In this document: positions 1 to 8,496 of the stretch, one piece after another | Numbering within the stretch: position 1 is the stretch's first letter | How the letters are laid out: every line of letters begins with the position of its first letter | NCBI RefSeq assembly: GCF_001025215.1 | Contig: NZ_AP012330.1 | Span: forward strand, 2,108,001 to 2,172,000 | DNA from: Bifidobacterium pseudocatenulatum DSM 20438 = JCM 1200 = LMG 10505 | GTDB taxonomy: Bacteria > Actinomycetota > Actinomycetes > Actinomycetales > Bifidobacteriaceae | DNA length: 64,000 bases | Reading direction: 5' to 3' | Translations under genes and position numbers: made by a program | Notes under the pieces: model-generated | Database searches by the model: none | What the model saw: the letters and a program-made list of their open reading frames with translations, nothing else | Told to the model about the DNA's origin: nothing

Positions 1-41
1 CGCGAGAGTTGTCTTGCTTAGCGTGTTGCTAGACATGACTT

Positions 42-114
42 GGGGCCGTAGCTCAGTTGGTAGAGCGCTTCGTTCGCATCGAAGAGGTCGCGGTTTCGAC
101 TACCGTCGGCTCCA
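42..114 (+). tRNA. tRNA-Ala (anticodon CGC)
   Basis: The sequence folds as a standard cloverleaf. The 7-bp acceptor stem starts GGGGCCG and closes with CGGCTCC plus discriminator A. The D-arm contains AGTTGGTAGA. The anticodon stem CTTCG/CGAAG encloses loop TTCGCAT, so the anticodon is CGC, which reads GCG alanine codons. The T-arm has loop TTCGACT. No CCA is encoded. A Rho-independent terminator follows directly. Confidence 0.95.
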
Positions 115-116
115 CT

Positions 117-156
117 AAGCCCGCTGCATTCATTCCACCGCAGCGGGCTTTTTCTT
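117..156 (+). terminator. Rho-independent terminator of tRNA-Ala
   Basis: A GC-rich hairpin with arms AAGCCCGCTGC and GCAGCGGGCTT is followed by a T-rich run, three bases after the tRNA. Confidence 0.9.
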
Positions 157-207
157 TTCCTAGCCACCAGACAAATCTGCCATACGTAAGCGAGATGGGG
201 CGAAAAA

Positions 208-900
208 TCAGACCTGGGATACGCGCTGACGCACGAAAGCGTCGAGCGAGGCCGCGTCAATGCCCTCGTAGCCCTTGATCGAGGCGAACTGCGGGCCGTT
301 GGAATTGTCGATCTGCATGAACCCGGTCTGGCCGATCGTCGTCGCGCCGGAGGCGACGGCCGAACGCAGGCCCGACATGGAATCCTCAATCGCAATGCAG
401 TACTTCATATCTTCCGGAGCGATACCCAAGCGACGACCCGCCTCCAAATACGGGGCCGGAGACGGCTTCTTCTCAACATCATCATCGCCGCACACGTAGC
501 CCGCAAACGCGCCAGCCGGCGCTTGGACAACCAGATTCTCCGCAAGATGACGCGGCGACGTGGTGACCAGCGTCGAAGGAACGCCAGCGTCACGCAGCGC
601 GACAAGCACGTCTTCCACGCCTTCGATCCACGGAATGCGCTCGAATTCCTTTTGGGCGACGTAATCGATCATGCCCTGGCCGATCTCTTCAATCGACAGC
701 TGGCAACCATGCTCCACCATGCGACGGGCCACATCCGGAACCGGCGTGCCCGAACCCTGCCAGGCGAGCTCCTCATCCCAATATCCGCCATGCGCGGCTG
801 CGATTTTCATCTCACCCTCATGCCAATACGGTTCGGAATCGATCAGCGTGCCGTCCATATCCCAGAACACGGCCTTGATCATCAGGTTCGTCTCGGTCAT
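208..900 (-). CDS. HAD family hydrolase (beta-phosphoglucomutase/phosphatase-like)
   Basis: A cytoplasmic 230-aa haloacid-dehalogenase-superfamily protein. Motif I is FWDMDGTLID near the N-terminus, with Asp14 as expected nucleophile and Asp16 as acid/base. An alpha-helical cap follows. Motif II is the TLVTTSP segment and motif IV is IAIEDSMSGL. Length and motif spacing fit the beta-phosphoglucomutase-like/sugar-phosphatase subfamily, but the substrate cannot be read from the sequence. GGAAGGAACATC precedes the first ATG, so the start at 900 is preferred over the internal Met7. The gene stands alone, transcribed toward the tRNA. Confidence 0.9.
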   Translation of the reverse strand: MTETNLMIKAVFWDMDGTLIDSEPYWHEGEMKIAAAHGGYWDEELAWQGSGTPVPDVARRMVEHGCQLSIEEIGQGMIDYVAQKEFERIPWIEGVEDVLVALRDAGVPSTLVTTSPRHLAENLVVQAPAGAFAGYVCGDDDVEKKPSPAPYLEAGRRLGIAPEDMKYCIAIEDSMSGLRSAVASGATTIGQTGFMQIDNSNGPQFASIKGYEGIDAASLDAFVRQRVSQV

Positions 901-1063
901 GATGTTCCTTCCCTACGACCGTCGGACGCGGAGCACCGGATTTCCGGGCAGCGCCGTCCATCGCGACTTCCACTGCCATTTCAGCAGAGCGGCAAGACGG
1001 CAGCATTCGCGAGTCGCGGCAAAACGGCAGACAACAAACAGGCATACAAGCGAGGCAAACGAA

Positions 1064-1095
1064 AAGCGCCCGGACGGTCCTCCATCCGAGCGCTT
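1064..1095 (-). terminator. Terminator of the small HTH gene
   Basis: On the minus strand, AAGCGC-T-CGGA pairs with TCCG-G-GCGCTT and is followed by a T-rich TTCGTTT. It lies in the 326-base gap between the HAD gene and the HTH gene. The rest of that gap (901-1063 and 1096-1226) shows no gene, only the presumed promoter of the HAD gene. Confidence 0.6.
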
Positions 1096-1226
1096 CCCAT
1101 ATCGACGCAATACTTCGCGCCTACGTATTCGCAAAATCATCCGATTTTTTTCACGAATTATCGGCAACCCCCATCGCTATAATCCATGAAATTCGAAAAT
1201 TTCACTTGTATCGGGAGATTTGAAAT

Positions 1227-1514
1227 TCACTCTCCCTGATTTTCACTGTTTTCCACAGCGGTTTCAGCGGCCTTTTCCGCATTTTCCGCCTTCCAGCGAG
1301 CGATGCAACGTTCCACGCGCTTGTATCCGATGATCTTCGGATCAAGCCCGGCCTCGCGGAAAATCGCGGCAGGCGAGCCACCTTCGGCATACCTGCGCAT
1401 GCAATCATCGCGAAACTCCTTGGAGTAACAAATACGATACTGGGTGACCGATTCCACGGCATCCAGAGACCCGAGATACTTGCGGGTCTTAGCTGTGAAC
1501 GCAACTCTTGGCAC
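1227..1514 (-). CDS. Small helix-turn-helix domain protein
   Basis: A 95-aa basic protein. The segment KEFRDDCMRRYAEGGSP followed by AAIFREAGLD reads as a helix-turn-helix of the kind found in transposase-like HTH proteins and related small regulators. The ending is acidic and Glu/Ala-rich. The GTG start is chosen because AGGAG lies six bases upstream. No transposase catalytic domain or terminal repeats are next to it, so it is either a small DNA-binding protein or the N-terminal relic of an insertion-sequence orfA. It has its own terminator and no operon partner. I do not recognise a specific function. Confidence 0.7.
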   Translation of the reverse strand: MPRVAFTAKTRKYLGSLDAVESVTQYRICYSKEFRDDCMRRYAEGGSPAAIFREAGLDPKIIGYKRVERCIARWKAENAEKAAETAVENSENQGE

Positions 1515-1712
1515 TGTACGCTCCTAACCTTTCCTGTTCTCGCCGCATATCTTACCCCCTCCTCCATGATTATTCATGGGCAAAGAGAACTATCTTTCAC
1601 CGAAGCACCTTGACGACCGGAAGAATGACAGTTAGAACGCGGATACTCAACATTATTTCCCACAACGACGACATCGTCGCAGGAAGCAATGCATTTGGTA
1701 AAACTATATAAC

Positions 1713-1753
1713 AAAACAGGCACATCTGTTGCCAGATATGCCTGTTTTTGAAT
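1713..1753. terminator. Bidirectional terminator after the hspR operon
   Basis: A long hairpin with arms AAAACAGGCA/TGCCTGTTTT and an inner ATCTG-TTGC-CAGAT. It is flanked by A-rich and T-rich runs, so it can terminate the heat-shock operon on the minus strand. Positions 1515-1712 hold no visible gene. Confidence 0.8.
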
Positions 1754-1776
1754 TTTTTTTCAATGTTTTCTGAAAA

Positions 1777-2442
1777 TCAGTCAATCCCCCAAAGCACGAT
1801 AGACCTAGAAATCGGCTGAGCAACGGGTTTACCCCTCTCAATCCCCTCGTTTTCGCCTGCGACACCCCCACCGCGCGTGTCGTACGCATCAGCCGCGACA
1901 CGCGCGGCCTCCACGGACTCGCGCGACGGCAGCTGACGGGCGTCGACCTGAATCTGCCGACGCCACATGCGAGCGCGGCGGGAACGTTCGATTTCCACAA
2001 TGTCACCGTCCGCATCGGCCGCGAACACGCTGGAACCGGCCGGCCGGCGCAATCGCTCGACTTGCCGGCGCAGCTCGCGGTTCTCCTCTTCCAAGGAAAG
2101 GATCCGCGCGATGCCAGCCAGGTTGATGCCTTCTTCCTGACTCAGCTGCTGCGCTTTCGCAAGGCGCGAGATGTCTCGCAGCGAATACCGGCGAGCGCCA
2201 CCGTCCGTGCGTTGCGGCACCACCAGCCCCAAACGATCGTATTGGCGGAGCGTCTGCGGATGCACGTTGGCGAGTTCGCCGGCGCGACCGACCGTGAACA
2301 TCGGCAGTTCGATGTCGAAACCAACTTCATCCGCCCCGTCCAGATCGGCCCTGCCGGCCACGATCGCCATTGCGCACATGTCGTACAGCATTTTGGCCTG
2401 CCGCGCCGCACGGGCTTGGGAGGTCCGGGATGCGCGTGCCAT
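1777..2442 (-). CDS. hspR: MerR-family heat-shock repressor HspR
   Basis: A 221-aa MerR-type regulator, last gene of the dnaK-grpE-dnaJ-hspR operon. The winged HTH covers about residues 49-115 and includes HPQTLRQYDRLGLV and the wing GARRYS. A short coiled coil (about 115-135) follows. In actinobacteria HspR represses the dnaK operon at HAIR sites, often with DnaK as corepressor, and such a site lies upstream of dnaK at 6183-6203. The HTH is preceded by about 46 residues, longer than in most HspR proteins, and the C-terminal tail is basic. GGAGCG upstream of the first ATG overlaps the dnaJ end, which supports the long start; Met48 would be a conventional short start. Confidence 0.9.
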   Translation of the reverse strand: MARASRTSQARAARQAKMLYDMCAMAIVAGRADLDGADEVGFDIELPMFTVGRAGELANVHPQTLRQYDRLGLVVPQRTDGGARRYSLRDISRLAKAQQLSQEEGINLAGIARILSLEEENRELRRQVERLRRPAGSSVFAADADGDIVEIERSRRARMWRRQIQVDARQLPSRESVEAARVAADAYDTRGGGVAGENEGIERGKPVAQPISRSIVLWGID

Positions 2443-2447
2443 GGCAA

Positions 2448-3479
2448 TCAGCGCTCCTTGGCAAGTTCGTCAGCGAAATCGCCGCACTCCTTGTCGAATT
2501 CCTTTGCCGCATGCTTGACTTTCAGGCTCGGCTTGTCGGGAATGCGGATTTGCACACGCCCGATCAGATCGCCGTCGCCCTGCCTGTTGGCCACGCCCCT
2601 GCCGGAGATGCGCACTTCGGTGCCGCTGGACGAGCCTGCCGGCACTTTGAAGGTGACTTCGTTGCCGTCGATATCCTGTGCGGTCACTTTCGCGCCCGCC
2701 ACAGCCTGACCGACGGTGATTGGCAGATCCATGATGATGTCACGCTTGCGCAGGCTGAATTTCGGATCTTCGGCAACGTTGATCTGCAGGTACAGATCGC
2801 CGTTTTTTCCGCCGTTACGACCCGGCTTGCCCTTGCCTGGAATACGGATTTTCTGCCCGTCACGCACGCCCGCTGGAACATGCGTCTTGAACTTTTTTCC
2901 GTCGGCAGACAGTGAAACCGTTGCCCCCTTGACCGACTGGCGGAAAGTCAGATTGATCTTGGAATTGCGGTCTTCGCCATCTTCCGGCTGCGCAGCCTGC
3001 TCGTAGCTGCCCCCGTAGGGGTTGCCAGCCCCGGCAGGGCCACCAGCGCCGCCACCGAACATCGAGAAAATATCGTTGATATTCGGATTGCCGCCACCGG
3101 TCTGGAAGCGGATGCGCGAGCCATTGCCGCCCGTGCCATACGCTCCAGCGCCAGCGCCAGCGCCGAACATCGAGCCGAAAATGTCGGAGAATGCCCCCGC
3201 GTCGAATCCGCCCGCACCGGAGCCGCCGGCGAAGCGCGCGCCGCCCATGCCGAACTGACGGATGGCGTCGTACTTCTGGCGGTTGTCTTTGTTGCTGAGC
3301 ACGTCGTACGCTTCGGAAATGTCTTTGAACTTTTCCTCCGCTTCCTTGGTCTTGTTCAGATCAGGATGGTACTTGCGCGCCAGCTTGCGGTACGCTTTGG
3401 TAATCTCATCGTCCGTGGCGTCTTTGGAGACACCGAGGACCTTGTAGAAATCCTTGCTCAGCCATTCATTCTCAGCCAT
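2448..3479 (-). CDS. dnaJ: DnaJ-family co-chaperone without zinc finger
   Basis: A 343-aa Hsp40 that stimulates DnaK ATP hydrolysis and delivers substrates. The J-domain occupies residues 8-75 with the essential HPD at 38-40. A Gly/Ala/Phe-rich linker runs from about 76 to 165. The C-terminal peptide-binding beta domains begin around residue 168 ([17 protein letters not shown]). No CxxCxGxG repeats occur, so it is a type II/CbpA-like DnaJ, although it sits at the dnaJ position of the heat-shock operon. It lies 67 bases downstream of grpE and 5 bases upstream of hspR. The start has GAAAGGAGG upstream. Confidence 0.95.
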   Translation of the reverse strand: MAENEWLSKDFYKVLGVSKDATDDEITKAYRKLARKYHPDLNKTKEAEEKFKDISEAYDVLSNKDNRQKYDAIRQFGMGGARFAGGSGAGGFDAGAFSDIFGSMFGAGAGAGAYGTGGNGSRIRFQTGGGNPNINDIFSMFGGGAGGPAGAGNPYGGSYEQAAQPEDGEDRNSKINLTFRQSVKGATVSLSADGKKFKTHVPAGVRDGQKIRIPGKGKPGRNGGKNGDLYLQINVAEDPKFSLRKRDIIMDLPITVGQAVAGAKVTAQDIDGNEVTFKVPAGSSSGTEVRISGRGVANRQGDGDLIGRVQIRIPDKPSLKVKHAAKEFDKECGDFADELAKER

Positions 3480-3546
3480 GATGTGCCTCCTTTCACGAGG
3501 TTGCTGATGTCAAATGCCTGTTGTTGTTGAAATCGCTGTCACTGCG

Positions 3547-4221
3547 CTAGCTCTGCGGGGACGCCACGACCACGCGAGCCGCGCGAATCACGCGGTCGCC
3601 GATACGGTAGCCGGCTTCCACCACGGTGTCGACGGTTTCCTTCTCGGCCTGCGGATCCGGCTTGTGCAGGATCGCGTCATGCTTGGTCGGGTCGAAATCC
3701 TCGCCTTTTTCGCCGAACTTCTCGACGCCGAACTTTTCGAACGCCTTGTCGATTTTGGCGGAAACGGCTTTGAAGGATTCGTCCATTTCGCTGTGTTCGC
3801 GAATGCGATCGATGTCATCAAGTGCCGGCAGCAGTGCGGTCAGCACGTCGATGATGCCGTGCTGACGGAAGCGTTCCTGCTCCTTCTGCGAACGATTGCG
3901 GAAGTTGATGAATTCCGCACGTTCGCGCTGAAGGGCTTCCAAGTATTCCGCCGCTTCCTTCTTGGCCTGGCCAAGCGGAGTCAGCGTATCTTCACCATCT
4001 TGCGTCGCACCATCCGCAGCATCGCCGTTTTCTTGCGATTCGGAAGATGCTGCGTTCGCTGCAGTTGCTGCAGAATCTGCAGAATCGGAAGTTGCACTTG
4101 CTGCAGAATCGCCATTATTCTGCGATTCCTGCGATGCACCGGCTGCAGGGGCGGCCTGCCCGGACAGGTTGTCCATGTCGGGCAGGTCGTTCAGATATTC
4201 GTCCTTGTTGAAGTCGGACAT
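3547..4221 (-). CDS. grpE: Nucleotide exchange factor GrpE
   Basis: A 224-aa GrpE that releases ADP from DnaK. The N-terminal third (about residues 15-85) is low-complexity Ala/Ser/Asp/Glu-rich. A long coiled-coil helix starts at AEYLEALQRERAEF. The C-terminal beta domain contains FDPTKHDAI and the conserved ending GYRIGDRVIRAARVVV. The gene starts two bases after the dnaK stop, so the two are translationally close. Confidence 0.95.
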   Translation of the reverse strand: MSDFNKDEYLNDLPDMDNLSGQAAPAAGASQESQNNGDSAASATSDSADSAATAANAASSESQENGDAADGATQDGEDTLTPLGQAKKEAAEYLEALQRERAEFINFRNRSQKEQERFRQHGIIDVLTALLPALDDIDRIREHSEMDESFKAVSAKIDKAFEKFGVEKFGEKGEDFDPTKHDAILHKPDPQAEKETVDTVVEAGYRIGDRVIRAARVVVASPQS

Positions 4222-4223
4222 GA

Positions 4224-6086
4224 TTACTTGTTGTCCTTGTCGTCATCGTCCACGACTTCGGCGTCAACCACGTCGTCGTCAGCGGGAGCGGAACCGGCGG
4301 CACCTGCGGCGCCTGCGGCATCGGCGGCACCCTGCTGTGCGTAGAGGGCCTGGCCGATCTTCTGGGCGGAGGTCATCAGCTCGCTCTGGGCGGACTTGAT
4401 CTTCTCAATGTCCTCACCCTTCAGGGCTTCCTTGAGCTCGTTGACCTTATCGGTGACTTCCTTGGCCACATCGTCGGAGAGCTTGTCTTTATTGTCGTTG
4501 ACGAGCTTCTCGGTCTGATAGGCGAAGGATTCGGCCTGGTTGCGGGTTTCGGCGTCTTCCTTGCGCTTCTTGTCTTCGGCTTCGTGAGCTTCGGCTTCCT
4601 TGACCATGCGGTCGATTTCGTCCTTGCCCAGGCCGGAACCGCCGGTGATGGTCATGGACTGTTCCTTGCCGGTGCCCTTGTCCTTGGCGGACACGTGCAC
4701 AATGCCGTTGGCGTCGATATCGAAGGTGACCTCGATCTGCGGAACGCCACGCGGAGCCGGAGCGATGCCGGTCAGCTCGAAGGTGCCCAGCGGCTTGTTG
4801 TCGCGAGCGAACTCACGCTCGCCCTGATAGACCTGGATGAGCACGGACGGCTGGTTGTCTTCAGCGGTGGAGAAGACCTCGGAACGCTTGGTCGGAATGG
4901 CGGTGTTGCGGTCGATGAGCTTGGTCATGATGCCACCCTTGGTCTCGATGCCGAGGGACAGCGGGGTCACGTCGATGAGCAGCACGTCCTTGCGGTCGCC
5001 CTTGATGACGCCGGACTGCACGGCTGCGCCGACGGCCACGACTTCATCCGGGTTCACGGACTGGTTGGCTTCCTTACCGCCGGTAAGCTCCTTGACGAGC
5101 TCCTTGACGGCCGGCATACGAGTGGAACCGCCGACGAGCACCACATGGTCGATGTCGGAAACACCGATGCCAGCGTCGTGCAGCACGTTGTTGAACGGGG
5201 TGCGGCAGCGGCCCAGCAGGTCGGAGGTCATGCTCTCGAAGTGGGCACGGGTCAGGGTTTCGTCCAGGTGCACCGGAGTGCCGTCAGGGGTCATGGCCAG
5301 ATACTGCATGGAGATGGAGGTGCTCGAAGAGGAGCTCAGCTCCTTCTTGGCCTGCTCTGCGGCTTCCTTCAGGCGCTGCAGGGCGATCTTGTCCTTGCTC
5401 AGGTCGATGCCGTACTTGTTCTTGACTTCGCCGACGAGCCAGTCGATGATCTTCTGATCCCAATCGTCGCCGCCCAGGTGGTTGTCGCCGTTGGTGGCCT
5501 GCACCTGAATGGTGGAGAAGCCGTCGTCGTCCTTGCCGATCTCCAGCAGGGACACATCGAAAGTGCCGCCACCGAGGTCGAAGACCAGGATGGTTTCGTC
5601 TTCCTTGCCCTTTTCGAGGCCGTAGGCCAGTGCGGCTGCGGTCGGCTCGTTGATGATACGCAGCACGTTCAGGCCTGCGATGGTGCCGGCGTCCTTGGTG
5701 GCCTGACGCTGAGCGTCGTTGAAGTATGCCGGGCAGGTGATCACGGCGTCGGTGACCGGTTCGCCGAGGTAGGCTTCGGCGTCGCGCTTCAGCTTCATCA
5801 GCACCTGTGCGGAGATCTCCTGCGGAGTCCACTTCTTGCCGTCGATTTCAACGGTCCAGTCGGTGCCCATGTGGCGCTTGACGGAGCTGATGGTGCGGTC
5901 GACGTTGGTCACGGCCTGACGCTTGGCGACTTCGCCGACGAGGATCTCGCCGGACTTGCTGAATGCCACGACGGACGGCGTGGTGCGAGCGCCTTCAGCG
6001 TTCACGATAACGGTGGGCTGGCCACCTTCAAGAGTTGCGATGCAGGAATTAGTAGTACCCAGATCGATGCCAACTGCGCGTCCCAT
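4224..6086 (-). CDS. dnaK: Chaperone protein DnaK (Hsp70)
   Basis: A 620-aa cytosolic Hsp70. The ATPase domain begins [12 protein letters not shown] and includes the phosphate loop [13 protein letters not shown] and [11 protein letters not shown]. The substrate-binding domain follows [15 protein letters not shown], and the C-terminal lid ends in an acidic tail. Typical length. First gene of the heat-shock operon, with AAAGGAG upstream of ATG and an HspR-type HAIR operator overlapping the predicted promoter. Confidence 0.98.
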   Translation of the reverse strand: MGRAVGIDLGTTNSCIATLEGGQPTVIVNAEGARTTPSVVAFSKSGEILVGEVAKRQAVTNVDRTISSVKRHMGTDWTVEIDGKKWTPQEISAQVLMKLKRDAEAYLGEPVTDAVITCPAYFNDAQRQATKDAGTIAGLNVLRIINEPTAAALAYGLEKGKEDETILVFDLGGGTFDVSLLEIGKDDDGFSTIQVQATNGDNHLGGDDWDQKIIDWLVGEVKNKYGIDLSKDKIALQRLKEAAEQAKKELSSSSSTSISMQYLAMTPDGTPVHLDETLTRAHFESMTSDLLGRCRTPFNNVLHDAGIGVSDIDHVVLVGGSTRMPAVKELVKELTGGKEANQSVNPDEVVAVGAAVQSGVIKGDRKDVLLIDVTPLSLGIETKGGIMTKLIDRNTAIPTKRSEVFSTAEDNQPSVLIQVYQGEREFARDNKPLGTFELTGIAPAPRGVPQIEVTFDIDANGIVHVSAKDKGTGKEQSMTITGGSGLGKDEIDRMVKEAEAHEAEDKKRKEDAETRNQAESFAYQTEKLVNDNKDKLSDDVAKEVTDKVNELKEALKGEDIEKIKSAQSELMTSAQKIGQALYAQQGAADAAGAAGAAGSAPADDDVVDAEVVDDDDKDNK

Positions 6087-6182
6087 AACTTGTCTCCTTT
6101 GTAGATAGGTTCGCTATGCGTTTTCTGTTCTATTCGTTCTTTCGCCCGAGTTTCGGTTTGCCGCCTCCCGGACTTTCCAAAA

Positions 6183-6215
6183 CTTGAGCCTACACCACTC
6201 AACTTTGAATCGCAA
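6183..6215 (-). promoter_or_regulatory. dnaK promoter with HAIR operator (HspR site)
   Basis: Positions 6183-6203 read CTTGAGC-N7-ACTCAAC, a near match to the actinobacterial HAIR consensus CTTGAGT-N7-ACTCAAG. On the minus strand TTGCGA (6210-6215) and TAGGCT (6187-6192) are spaced by 17 bases, with TG upstream of the -10. The operator covers the -10 and much of the spacer, which fits repression by the HspR encoded in the same operon. Confidence 0.8.
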
Positions 6216-6235
6216 GCGATTATTCCCAAATCTAC

Positions 6236-6268
6236 AAAAAAGTTGAGCTCCCTTCGCTCAACTTTTTA
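6236..6268. terminator. Bidirectional terminator, also HAIR-like
   Basis: An A6 run, GTTGAGC, a 7-base loop and GCTCAAC are followed by T5. It can end transcripts in either direction, including read-through from the AIM24 gene. Its 7-7-7 geometry and GTTGAGC arms also resemble a degenerate HAIR. The remaining bases up to 6441 hold a second small stem (CGTCAACG/CGTTGACG, 6381-6410) and no gene. Confidence 0.65.
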
Positions 6269-6441
6269 TCAGACACAATCTCAAGACACGATTTCAAGGC
6301 GCGATCACCATCGAACATCAATCAAATCGCAATCTCAACAAAACCTGCCATCTCACCATCGGCAGGGCGCGAACGCAATCCGTCAACGTTTCAACTGCCT
6401 TTCGTTGACGAATCGCCATTAACTGCAATCAACCGGCCAAA

Positions 6442-7239
6442 TCAGGCCGCACCGGAACCCGCGTTCGGATTAGCCAGATTGGCGGCGACCGGCGCGAGAA
6501 GCACACGACCCGTACCGCGATACACGTTGACCAAGCCCTCGCCGCTCGCAGCCGAACCGATCAGCGTCTTCGTGGAACGCTCGACCGTGAACTGCAGGCC
6601 GTTCGTCCACGCGATCGCGAAATTGCCGTCCACCTTCAGCTCGTCGTTCTCCAAATCGACGGTCACGATTTCGGAAGCGGGCACCGGCGACTCCAACGCA
6701 ACCGTTCCCTGGCCCATCAGCGACAGGTTGAACAGGCCCTCGCCGCCGGCCACCATCGCGCTCGGACGCGAAACCATAACCGCATGCTGCTGAATCGTGG
6801 TTTCGCAAGCGTAAAACAGGCCGTCGTTCACGGTGATGGCGCCGCCCATCTGGCTCGGATCGAGCAGCAGCACATGACGGTAGGTCGGTTCGAGCACAAC
6901 CACGCCATTGCCCACGTATTCCGGCTTGACCGCGGACTCGTTGGTGACCGCGCCACGCGCCAGCTTGCCGATGAAATCGCCAACGCCCTTCACACCGGTC
7001 GTCACTTCGACATGGCCGACGGTCCACTGCATGGCGCCCGCCTGCACAACCGCGCCGGTCTTGCCATTGAGATTGCAGACCAGTTGACGGCGGCGCACGT
7101 TCATTTCGGACGCATAGTAGGCGTCCATGGCGCTGCCGTACGTCACGGAAAAATCGCGCTTCCACTCCATGACCTGGAAAATGCCCTGCTGCGCGACAAT
7201 TGCGGCATCGTCATTATCCGTCAGATTGTAAATACGCAC
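6442..7239 (-). CDS. AIM24 family protein
   Basis: A 265-aa protein of the AIM24 (formerly DUF124) family, a beta-rich fold of unclear bacterial function. Typical features are an N-terminal FQVMEWKRDFSVTYGSAMDA segment, the central Gly-rich VVLEPTYRHVLLLDP, a SRPSAMVAGGEGLFN segment, and a near-terminal RGTGRVLLAP. No signal peptide or membrane helix is seen, so it is probably cytosolic. Translation starts at GTG with AAAGGAG upstream. It is monocistronic between the heat-shock promoter and a phosphatase remnant. Confidence 0.85.
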   Translation of the reverse strand: MRIYNLTDNDDAAIVAQQGIFQVMEWKRDFSVTYGSAMDAYYASEMNVRRRQLVCNLNGKTGAVVQAGAMQWTVGHVEVTTGVKGVGDFIGKLARGAVTNESAVKPEYVGNGVVVLEPTYRHVLLLDPSQMGGAITVNDGLFYACETTIQQHAVMVSRPSAMVAGGEGLFNLSLMGQGTVALESPVPASEIVTVDLENDELKVDGNFAIAWTNGLQFTVERSTKTLIGSAASGEGLVNVYRGTGRVLLAPVAANLANPNAGSGAA

Positions 7240-7402
7240 GAATGCTCCTTTGCTGGTAATACTTTGTTGATAATACTTTGGATGTCGAGAGATAATCTCC
7301 CGGTTTGCGAGATAGACATCTCGAAGGATATTGTCTCACAACGCTTGCTGCGTTGAACGACCCATCTCATTTTGGATTTGCGGCCCGCCCTGTCTGCATT
7401 GA

Positions 7403-7508
7403 CCTCACGATTTCGATTTGGCGACCTCACGATTCGGAAAAAGGCTTAAAAAATGAAATCGTGAGGTCAGACCACAAATCGTGAAGTCACCAAACCTGAA
7501 TCGTGCGA
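7403..7508. repeat. Array of TCACGATT motifs in both orientations
   Basis: CCTCACGATT occurs at 7403 and 7425 on the plus strand. AATCGTGAGG or close variants occur at about 7456 and 7477, and a shorter AATCGTGCG near 7499. A related cluster lies at 60501-60547. The array occupies the gap 7240-7585, which contains no gene. Confidence 0.6.
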
Positions 7509-7516
7509 TGAAGCAA

Positions 7517-7556
7517 AAGATCCGGACCACACTGCAATGCGTGCGATCCGGATCTT
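7517..7556. terminator. Bidirectional terminator
   Basis: Perfect 10-bp arms AAGATCCGGA and TCCGGATCTT enclose a 20-base loop. It lies just downstream of the alkaline-phosphatase remnant. Confidence 0.65.
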
Positions 7557-7585
7557 ATTTGCGCTCTTCAGATCTCTTCAGATTT

Positions 7586-8263
7586 TCAGCGGCTGATCTT
7601 GGCGGTCTTGACGATCATCGCGATTGCGGCCGGATCGTTCTCGACGGTCTGGTAGCCCATTTCCTTGGCCTGCTCCCACACGGTCTTGCCAGCGCATTCG
7701 CCGCCCTGCACGGTCTGGCGGAAGTACTTGGAACCACCGCCGATGGTCACGTCAGCGCGGGTATCGAGCAGCTGCTCGGAAATGGAACCGATGCCGCCGT
7801 TTTCCTTGAGCTGGTTGGCAAGGCAGCGCTTGAGCGCGTCGTTGGAGCTGCCGTCGGTCTTGCCTTGCGGACCGTAGCAGCCACGCTCGGTGGAGTGCGA
7901 TTCGAGCACGGCCGGGGTGGTGTACTGGCCGGTGCCGGCATTGGTGTCGCCGAGCTCTGCCGGCTGGCCGACTGCGTCAAGGCCTTCGAAGTGGCCGTTT
8001 GCACCCCCGAGATAATCGCGGGCGACGGTGATTTCGGAATCGCCCATGCCGTCACCGATGAACAGGATGACGTTCTTGGCGGTGCCGTTGCCGATGGCCG
8101 CAATGCGCTGTGCGCCGCCGTGCTGAGCCAGTTCCGCAACGGACTTGCCGTTCAGATTGTAAGTGGAAGTTTCGTTGGCGAGCGCCGGTGCCGCAAGCGC
8201 GCCGAGCGTTGCAACGGAAGCGATTGCTGCAATCGCTCCTTTGAGAGCCTTTCGATTGCTCAT
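7586..8263 (-). pseudogene. Alkaline phosphatase remnant (internal deletion and C-terminal truncation)
   Basis: The product starts with a clear secretion signal (MSNRKALKGAIAAIA..., cleavage after ALA) and then matches the start of PhoA-type alkaline phosphatases: NVILFIGDGMGDSEITVARD and GQYTT. The next residues (PAVLESHSTERGCYGP) match a region that in E. coli PhoA lies about 60 residues further on, so the DSAASATAW block with the nucleophilic Ser is missing. The frame then follows PhoA through ADVTIGGGSKYF and stops near LVKTAKISR-type sequence, before the C-terminal half with the zinc-binding His and Asp residues. I read this as a two-lesion pseudogene, or at most a secreted non-catalytic fragment. 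AAGAAAGAAG upstream of the ATG at 8263 supports this start. Confidence 0.8.
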
Positions 8264-8496
8264 CTTTTTTCTTCTTTCTTCAGCCTGTGCTGTATTGCAA
8301 TCTCCACGCCAGGTTTCGCAAACCAACTTCCGAGGCGTTTTGGACGAACAAAACGTGAACTCTCGTCTTCACAAAGTGAACACTTATCTCAAATCCTCTT
8401 TCCGTCAACCATCATTCCCAATACCCCCTAAATACTGAATTATGACTCATGCTTTTGTCGCATGAAGGGCAAACGGTCAGGCAGGGGCGCGGCGCG

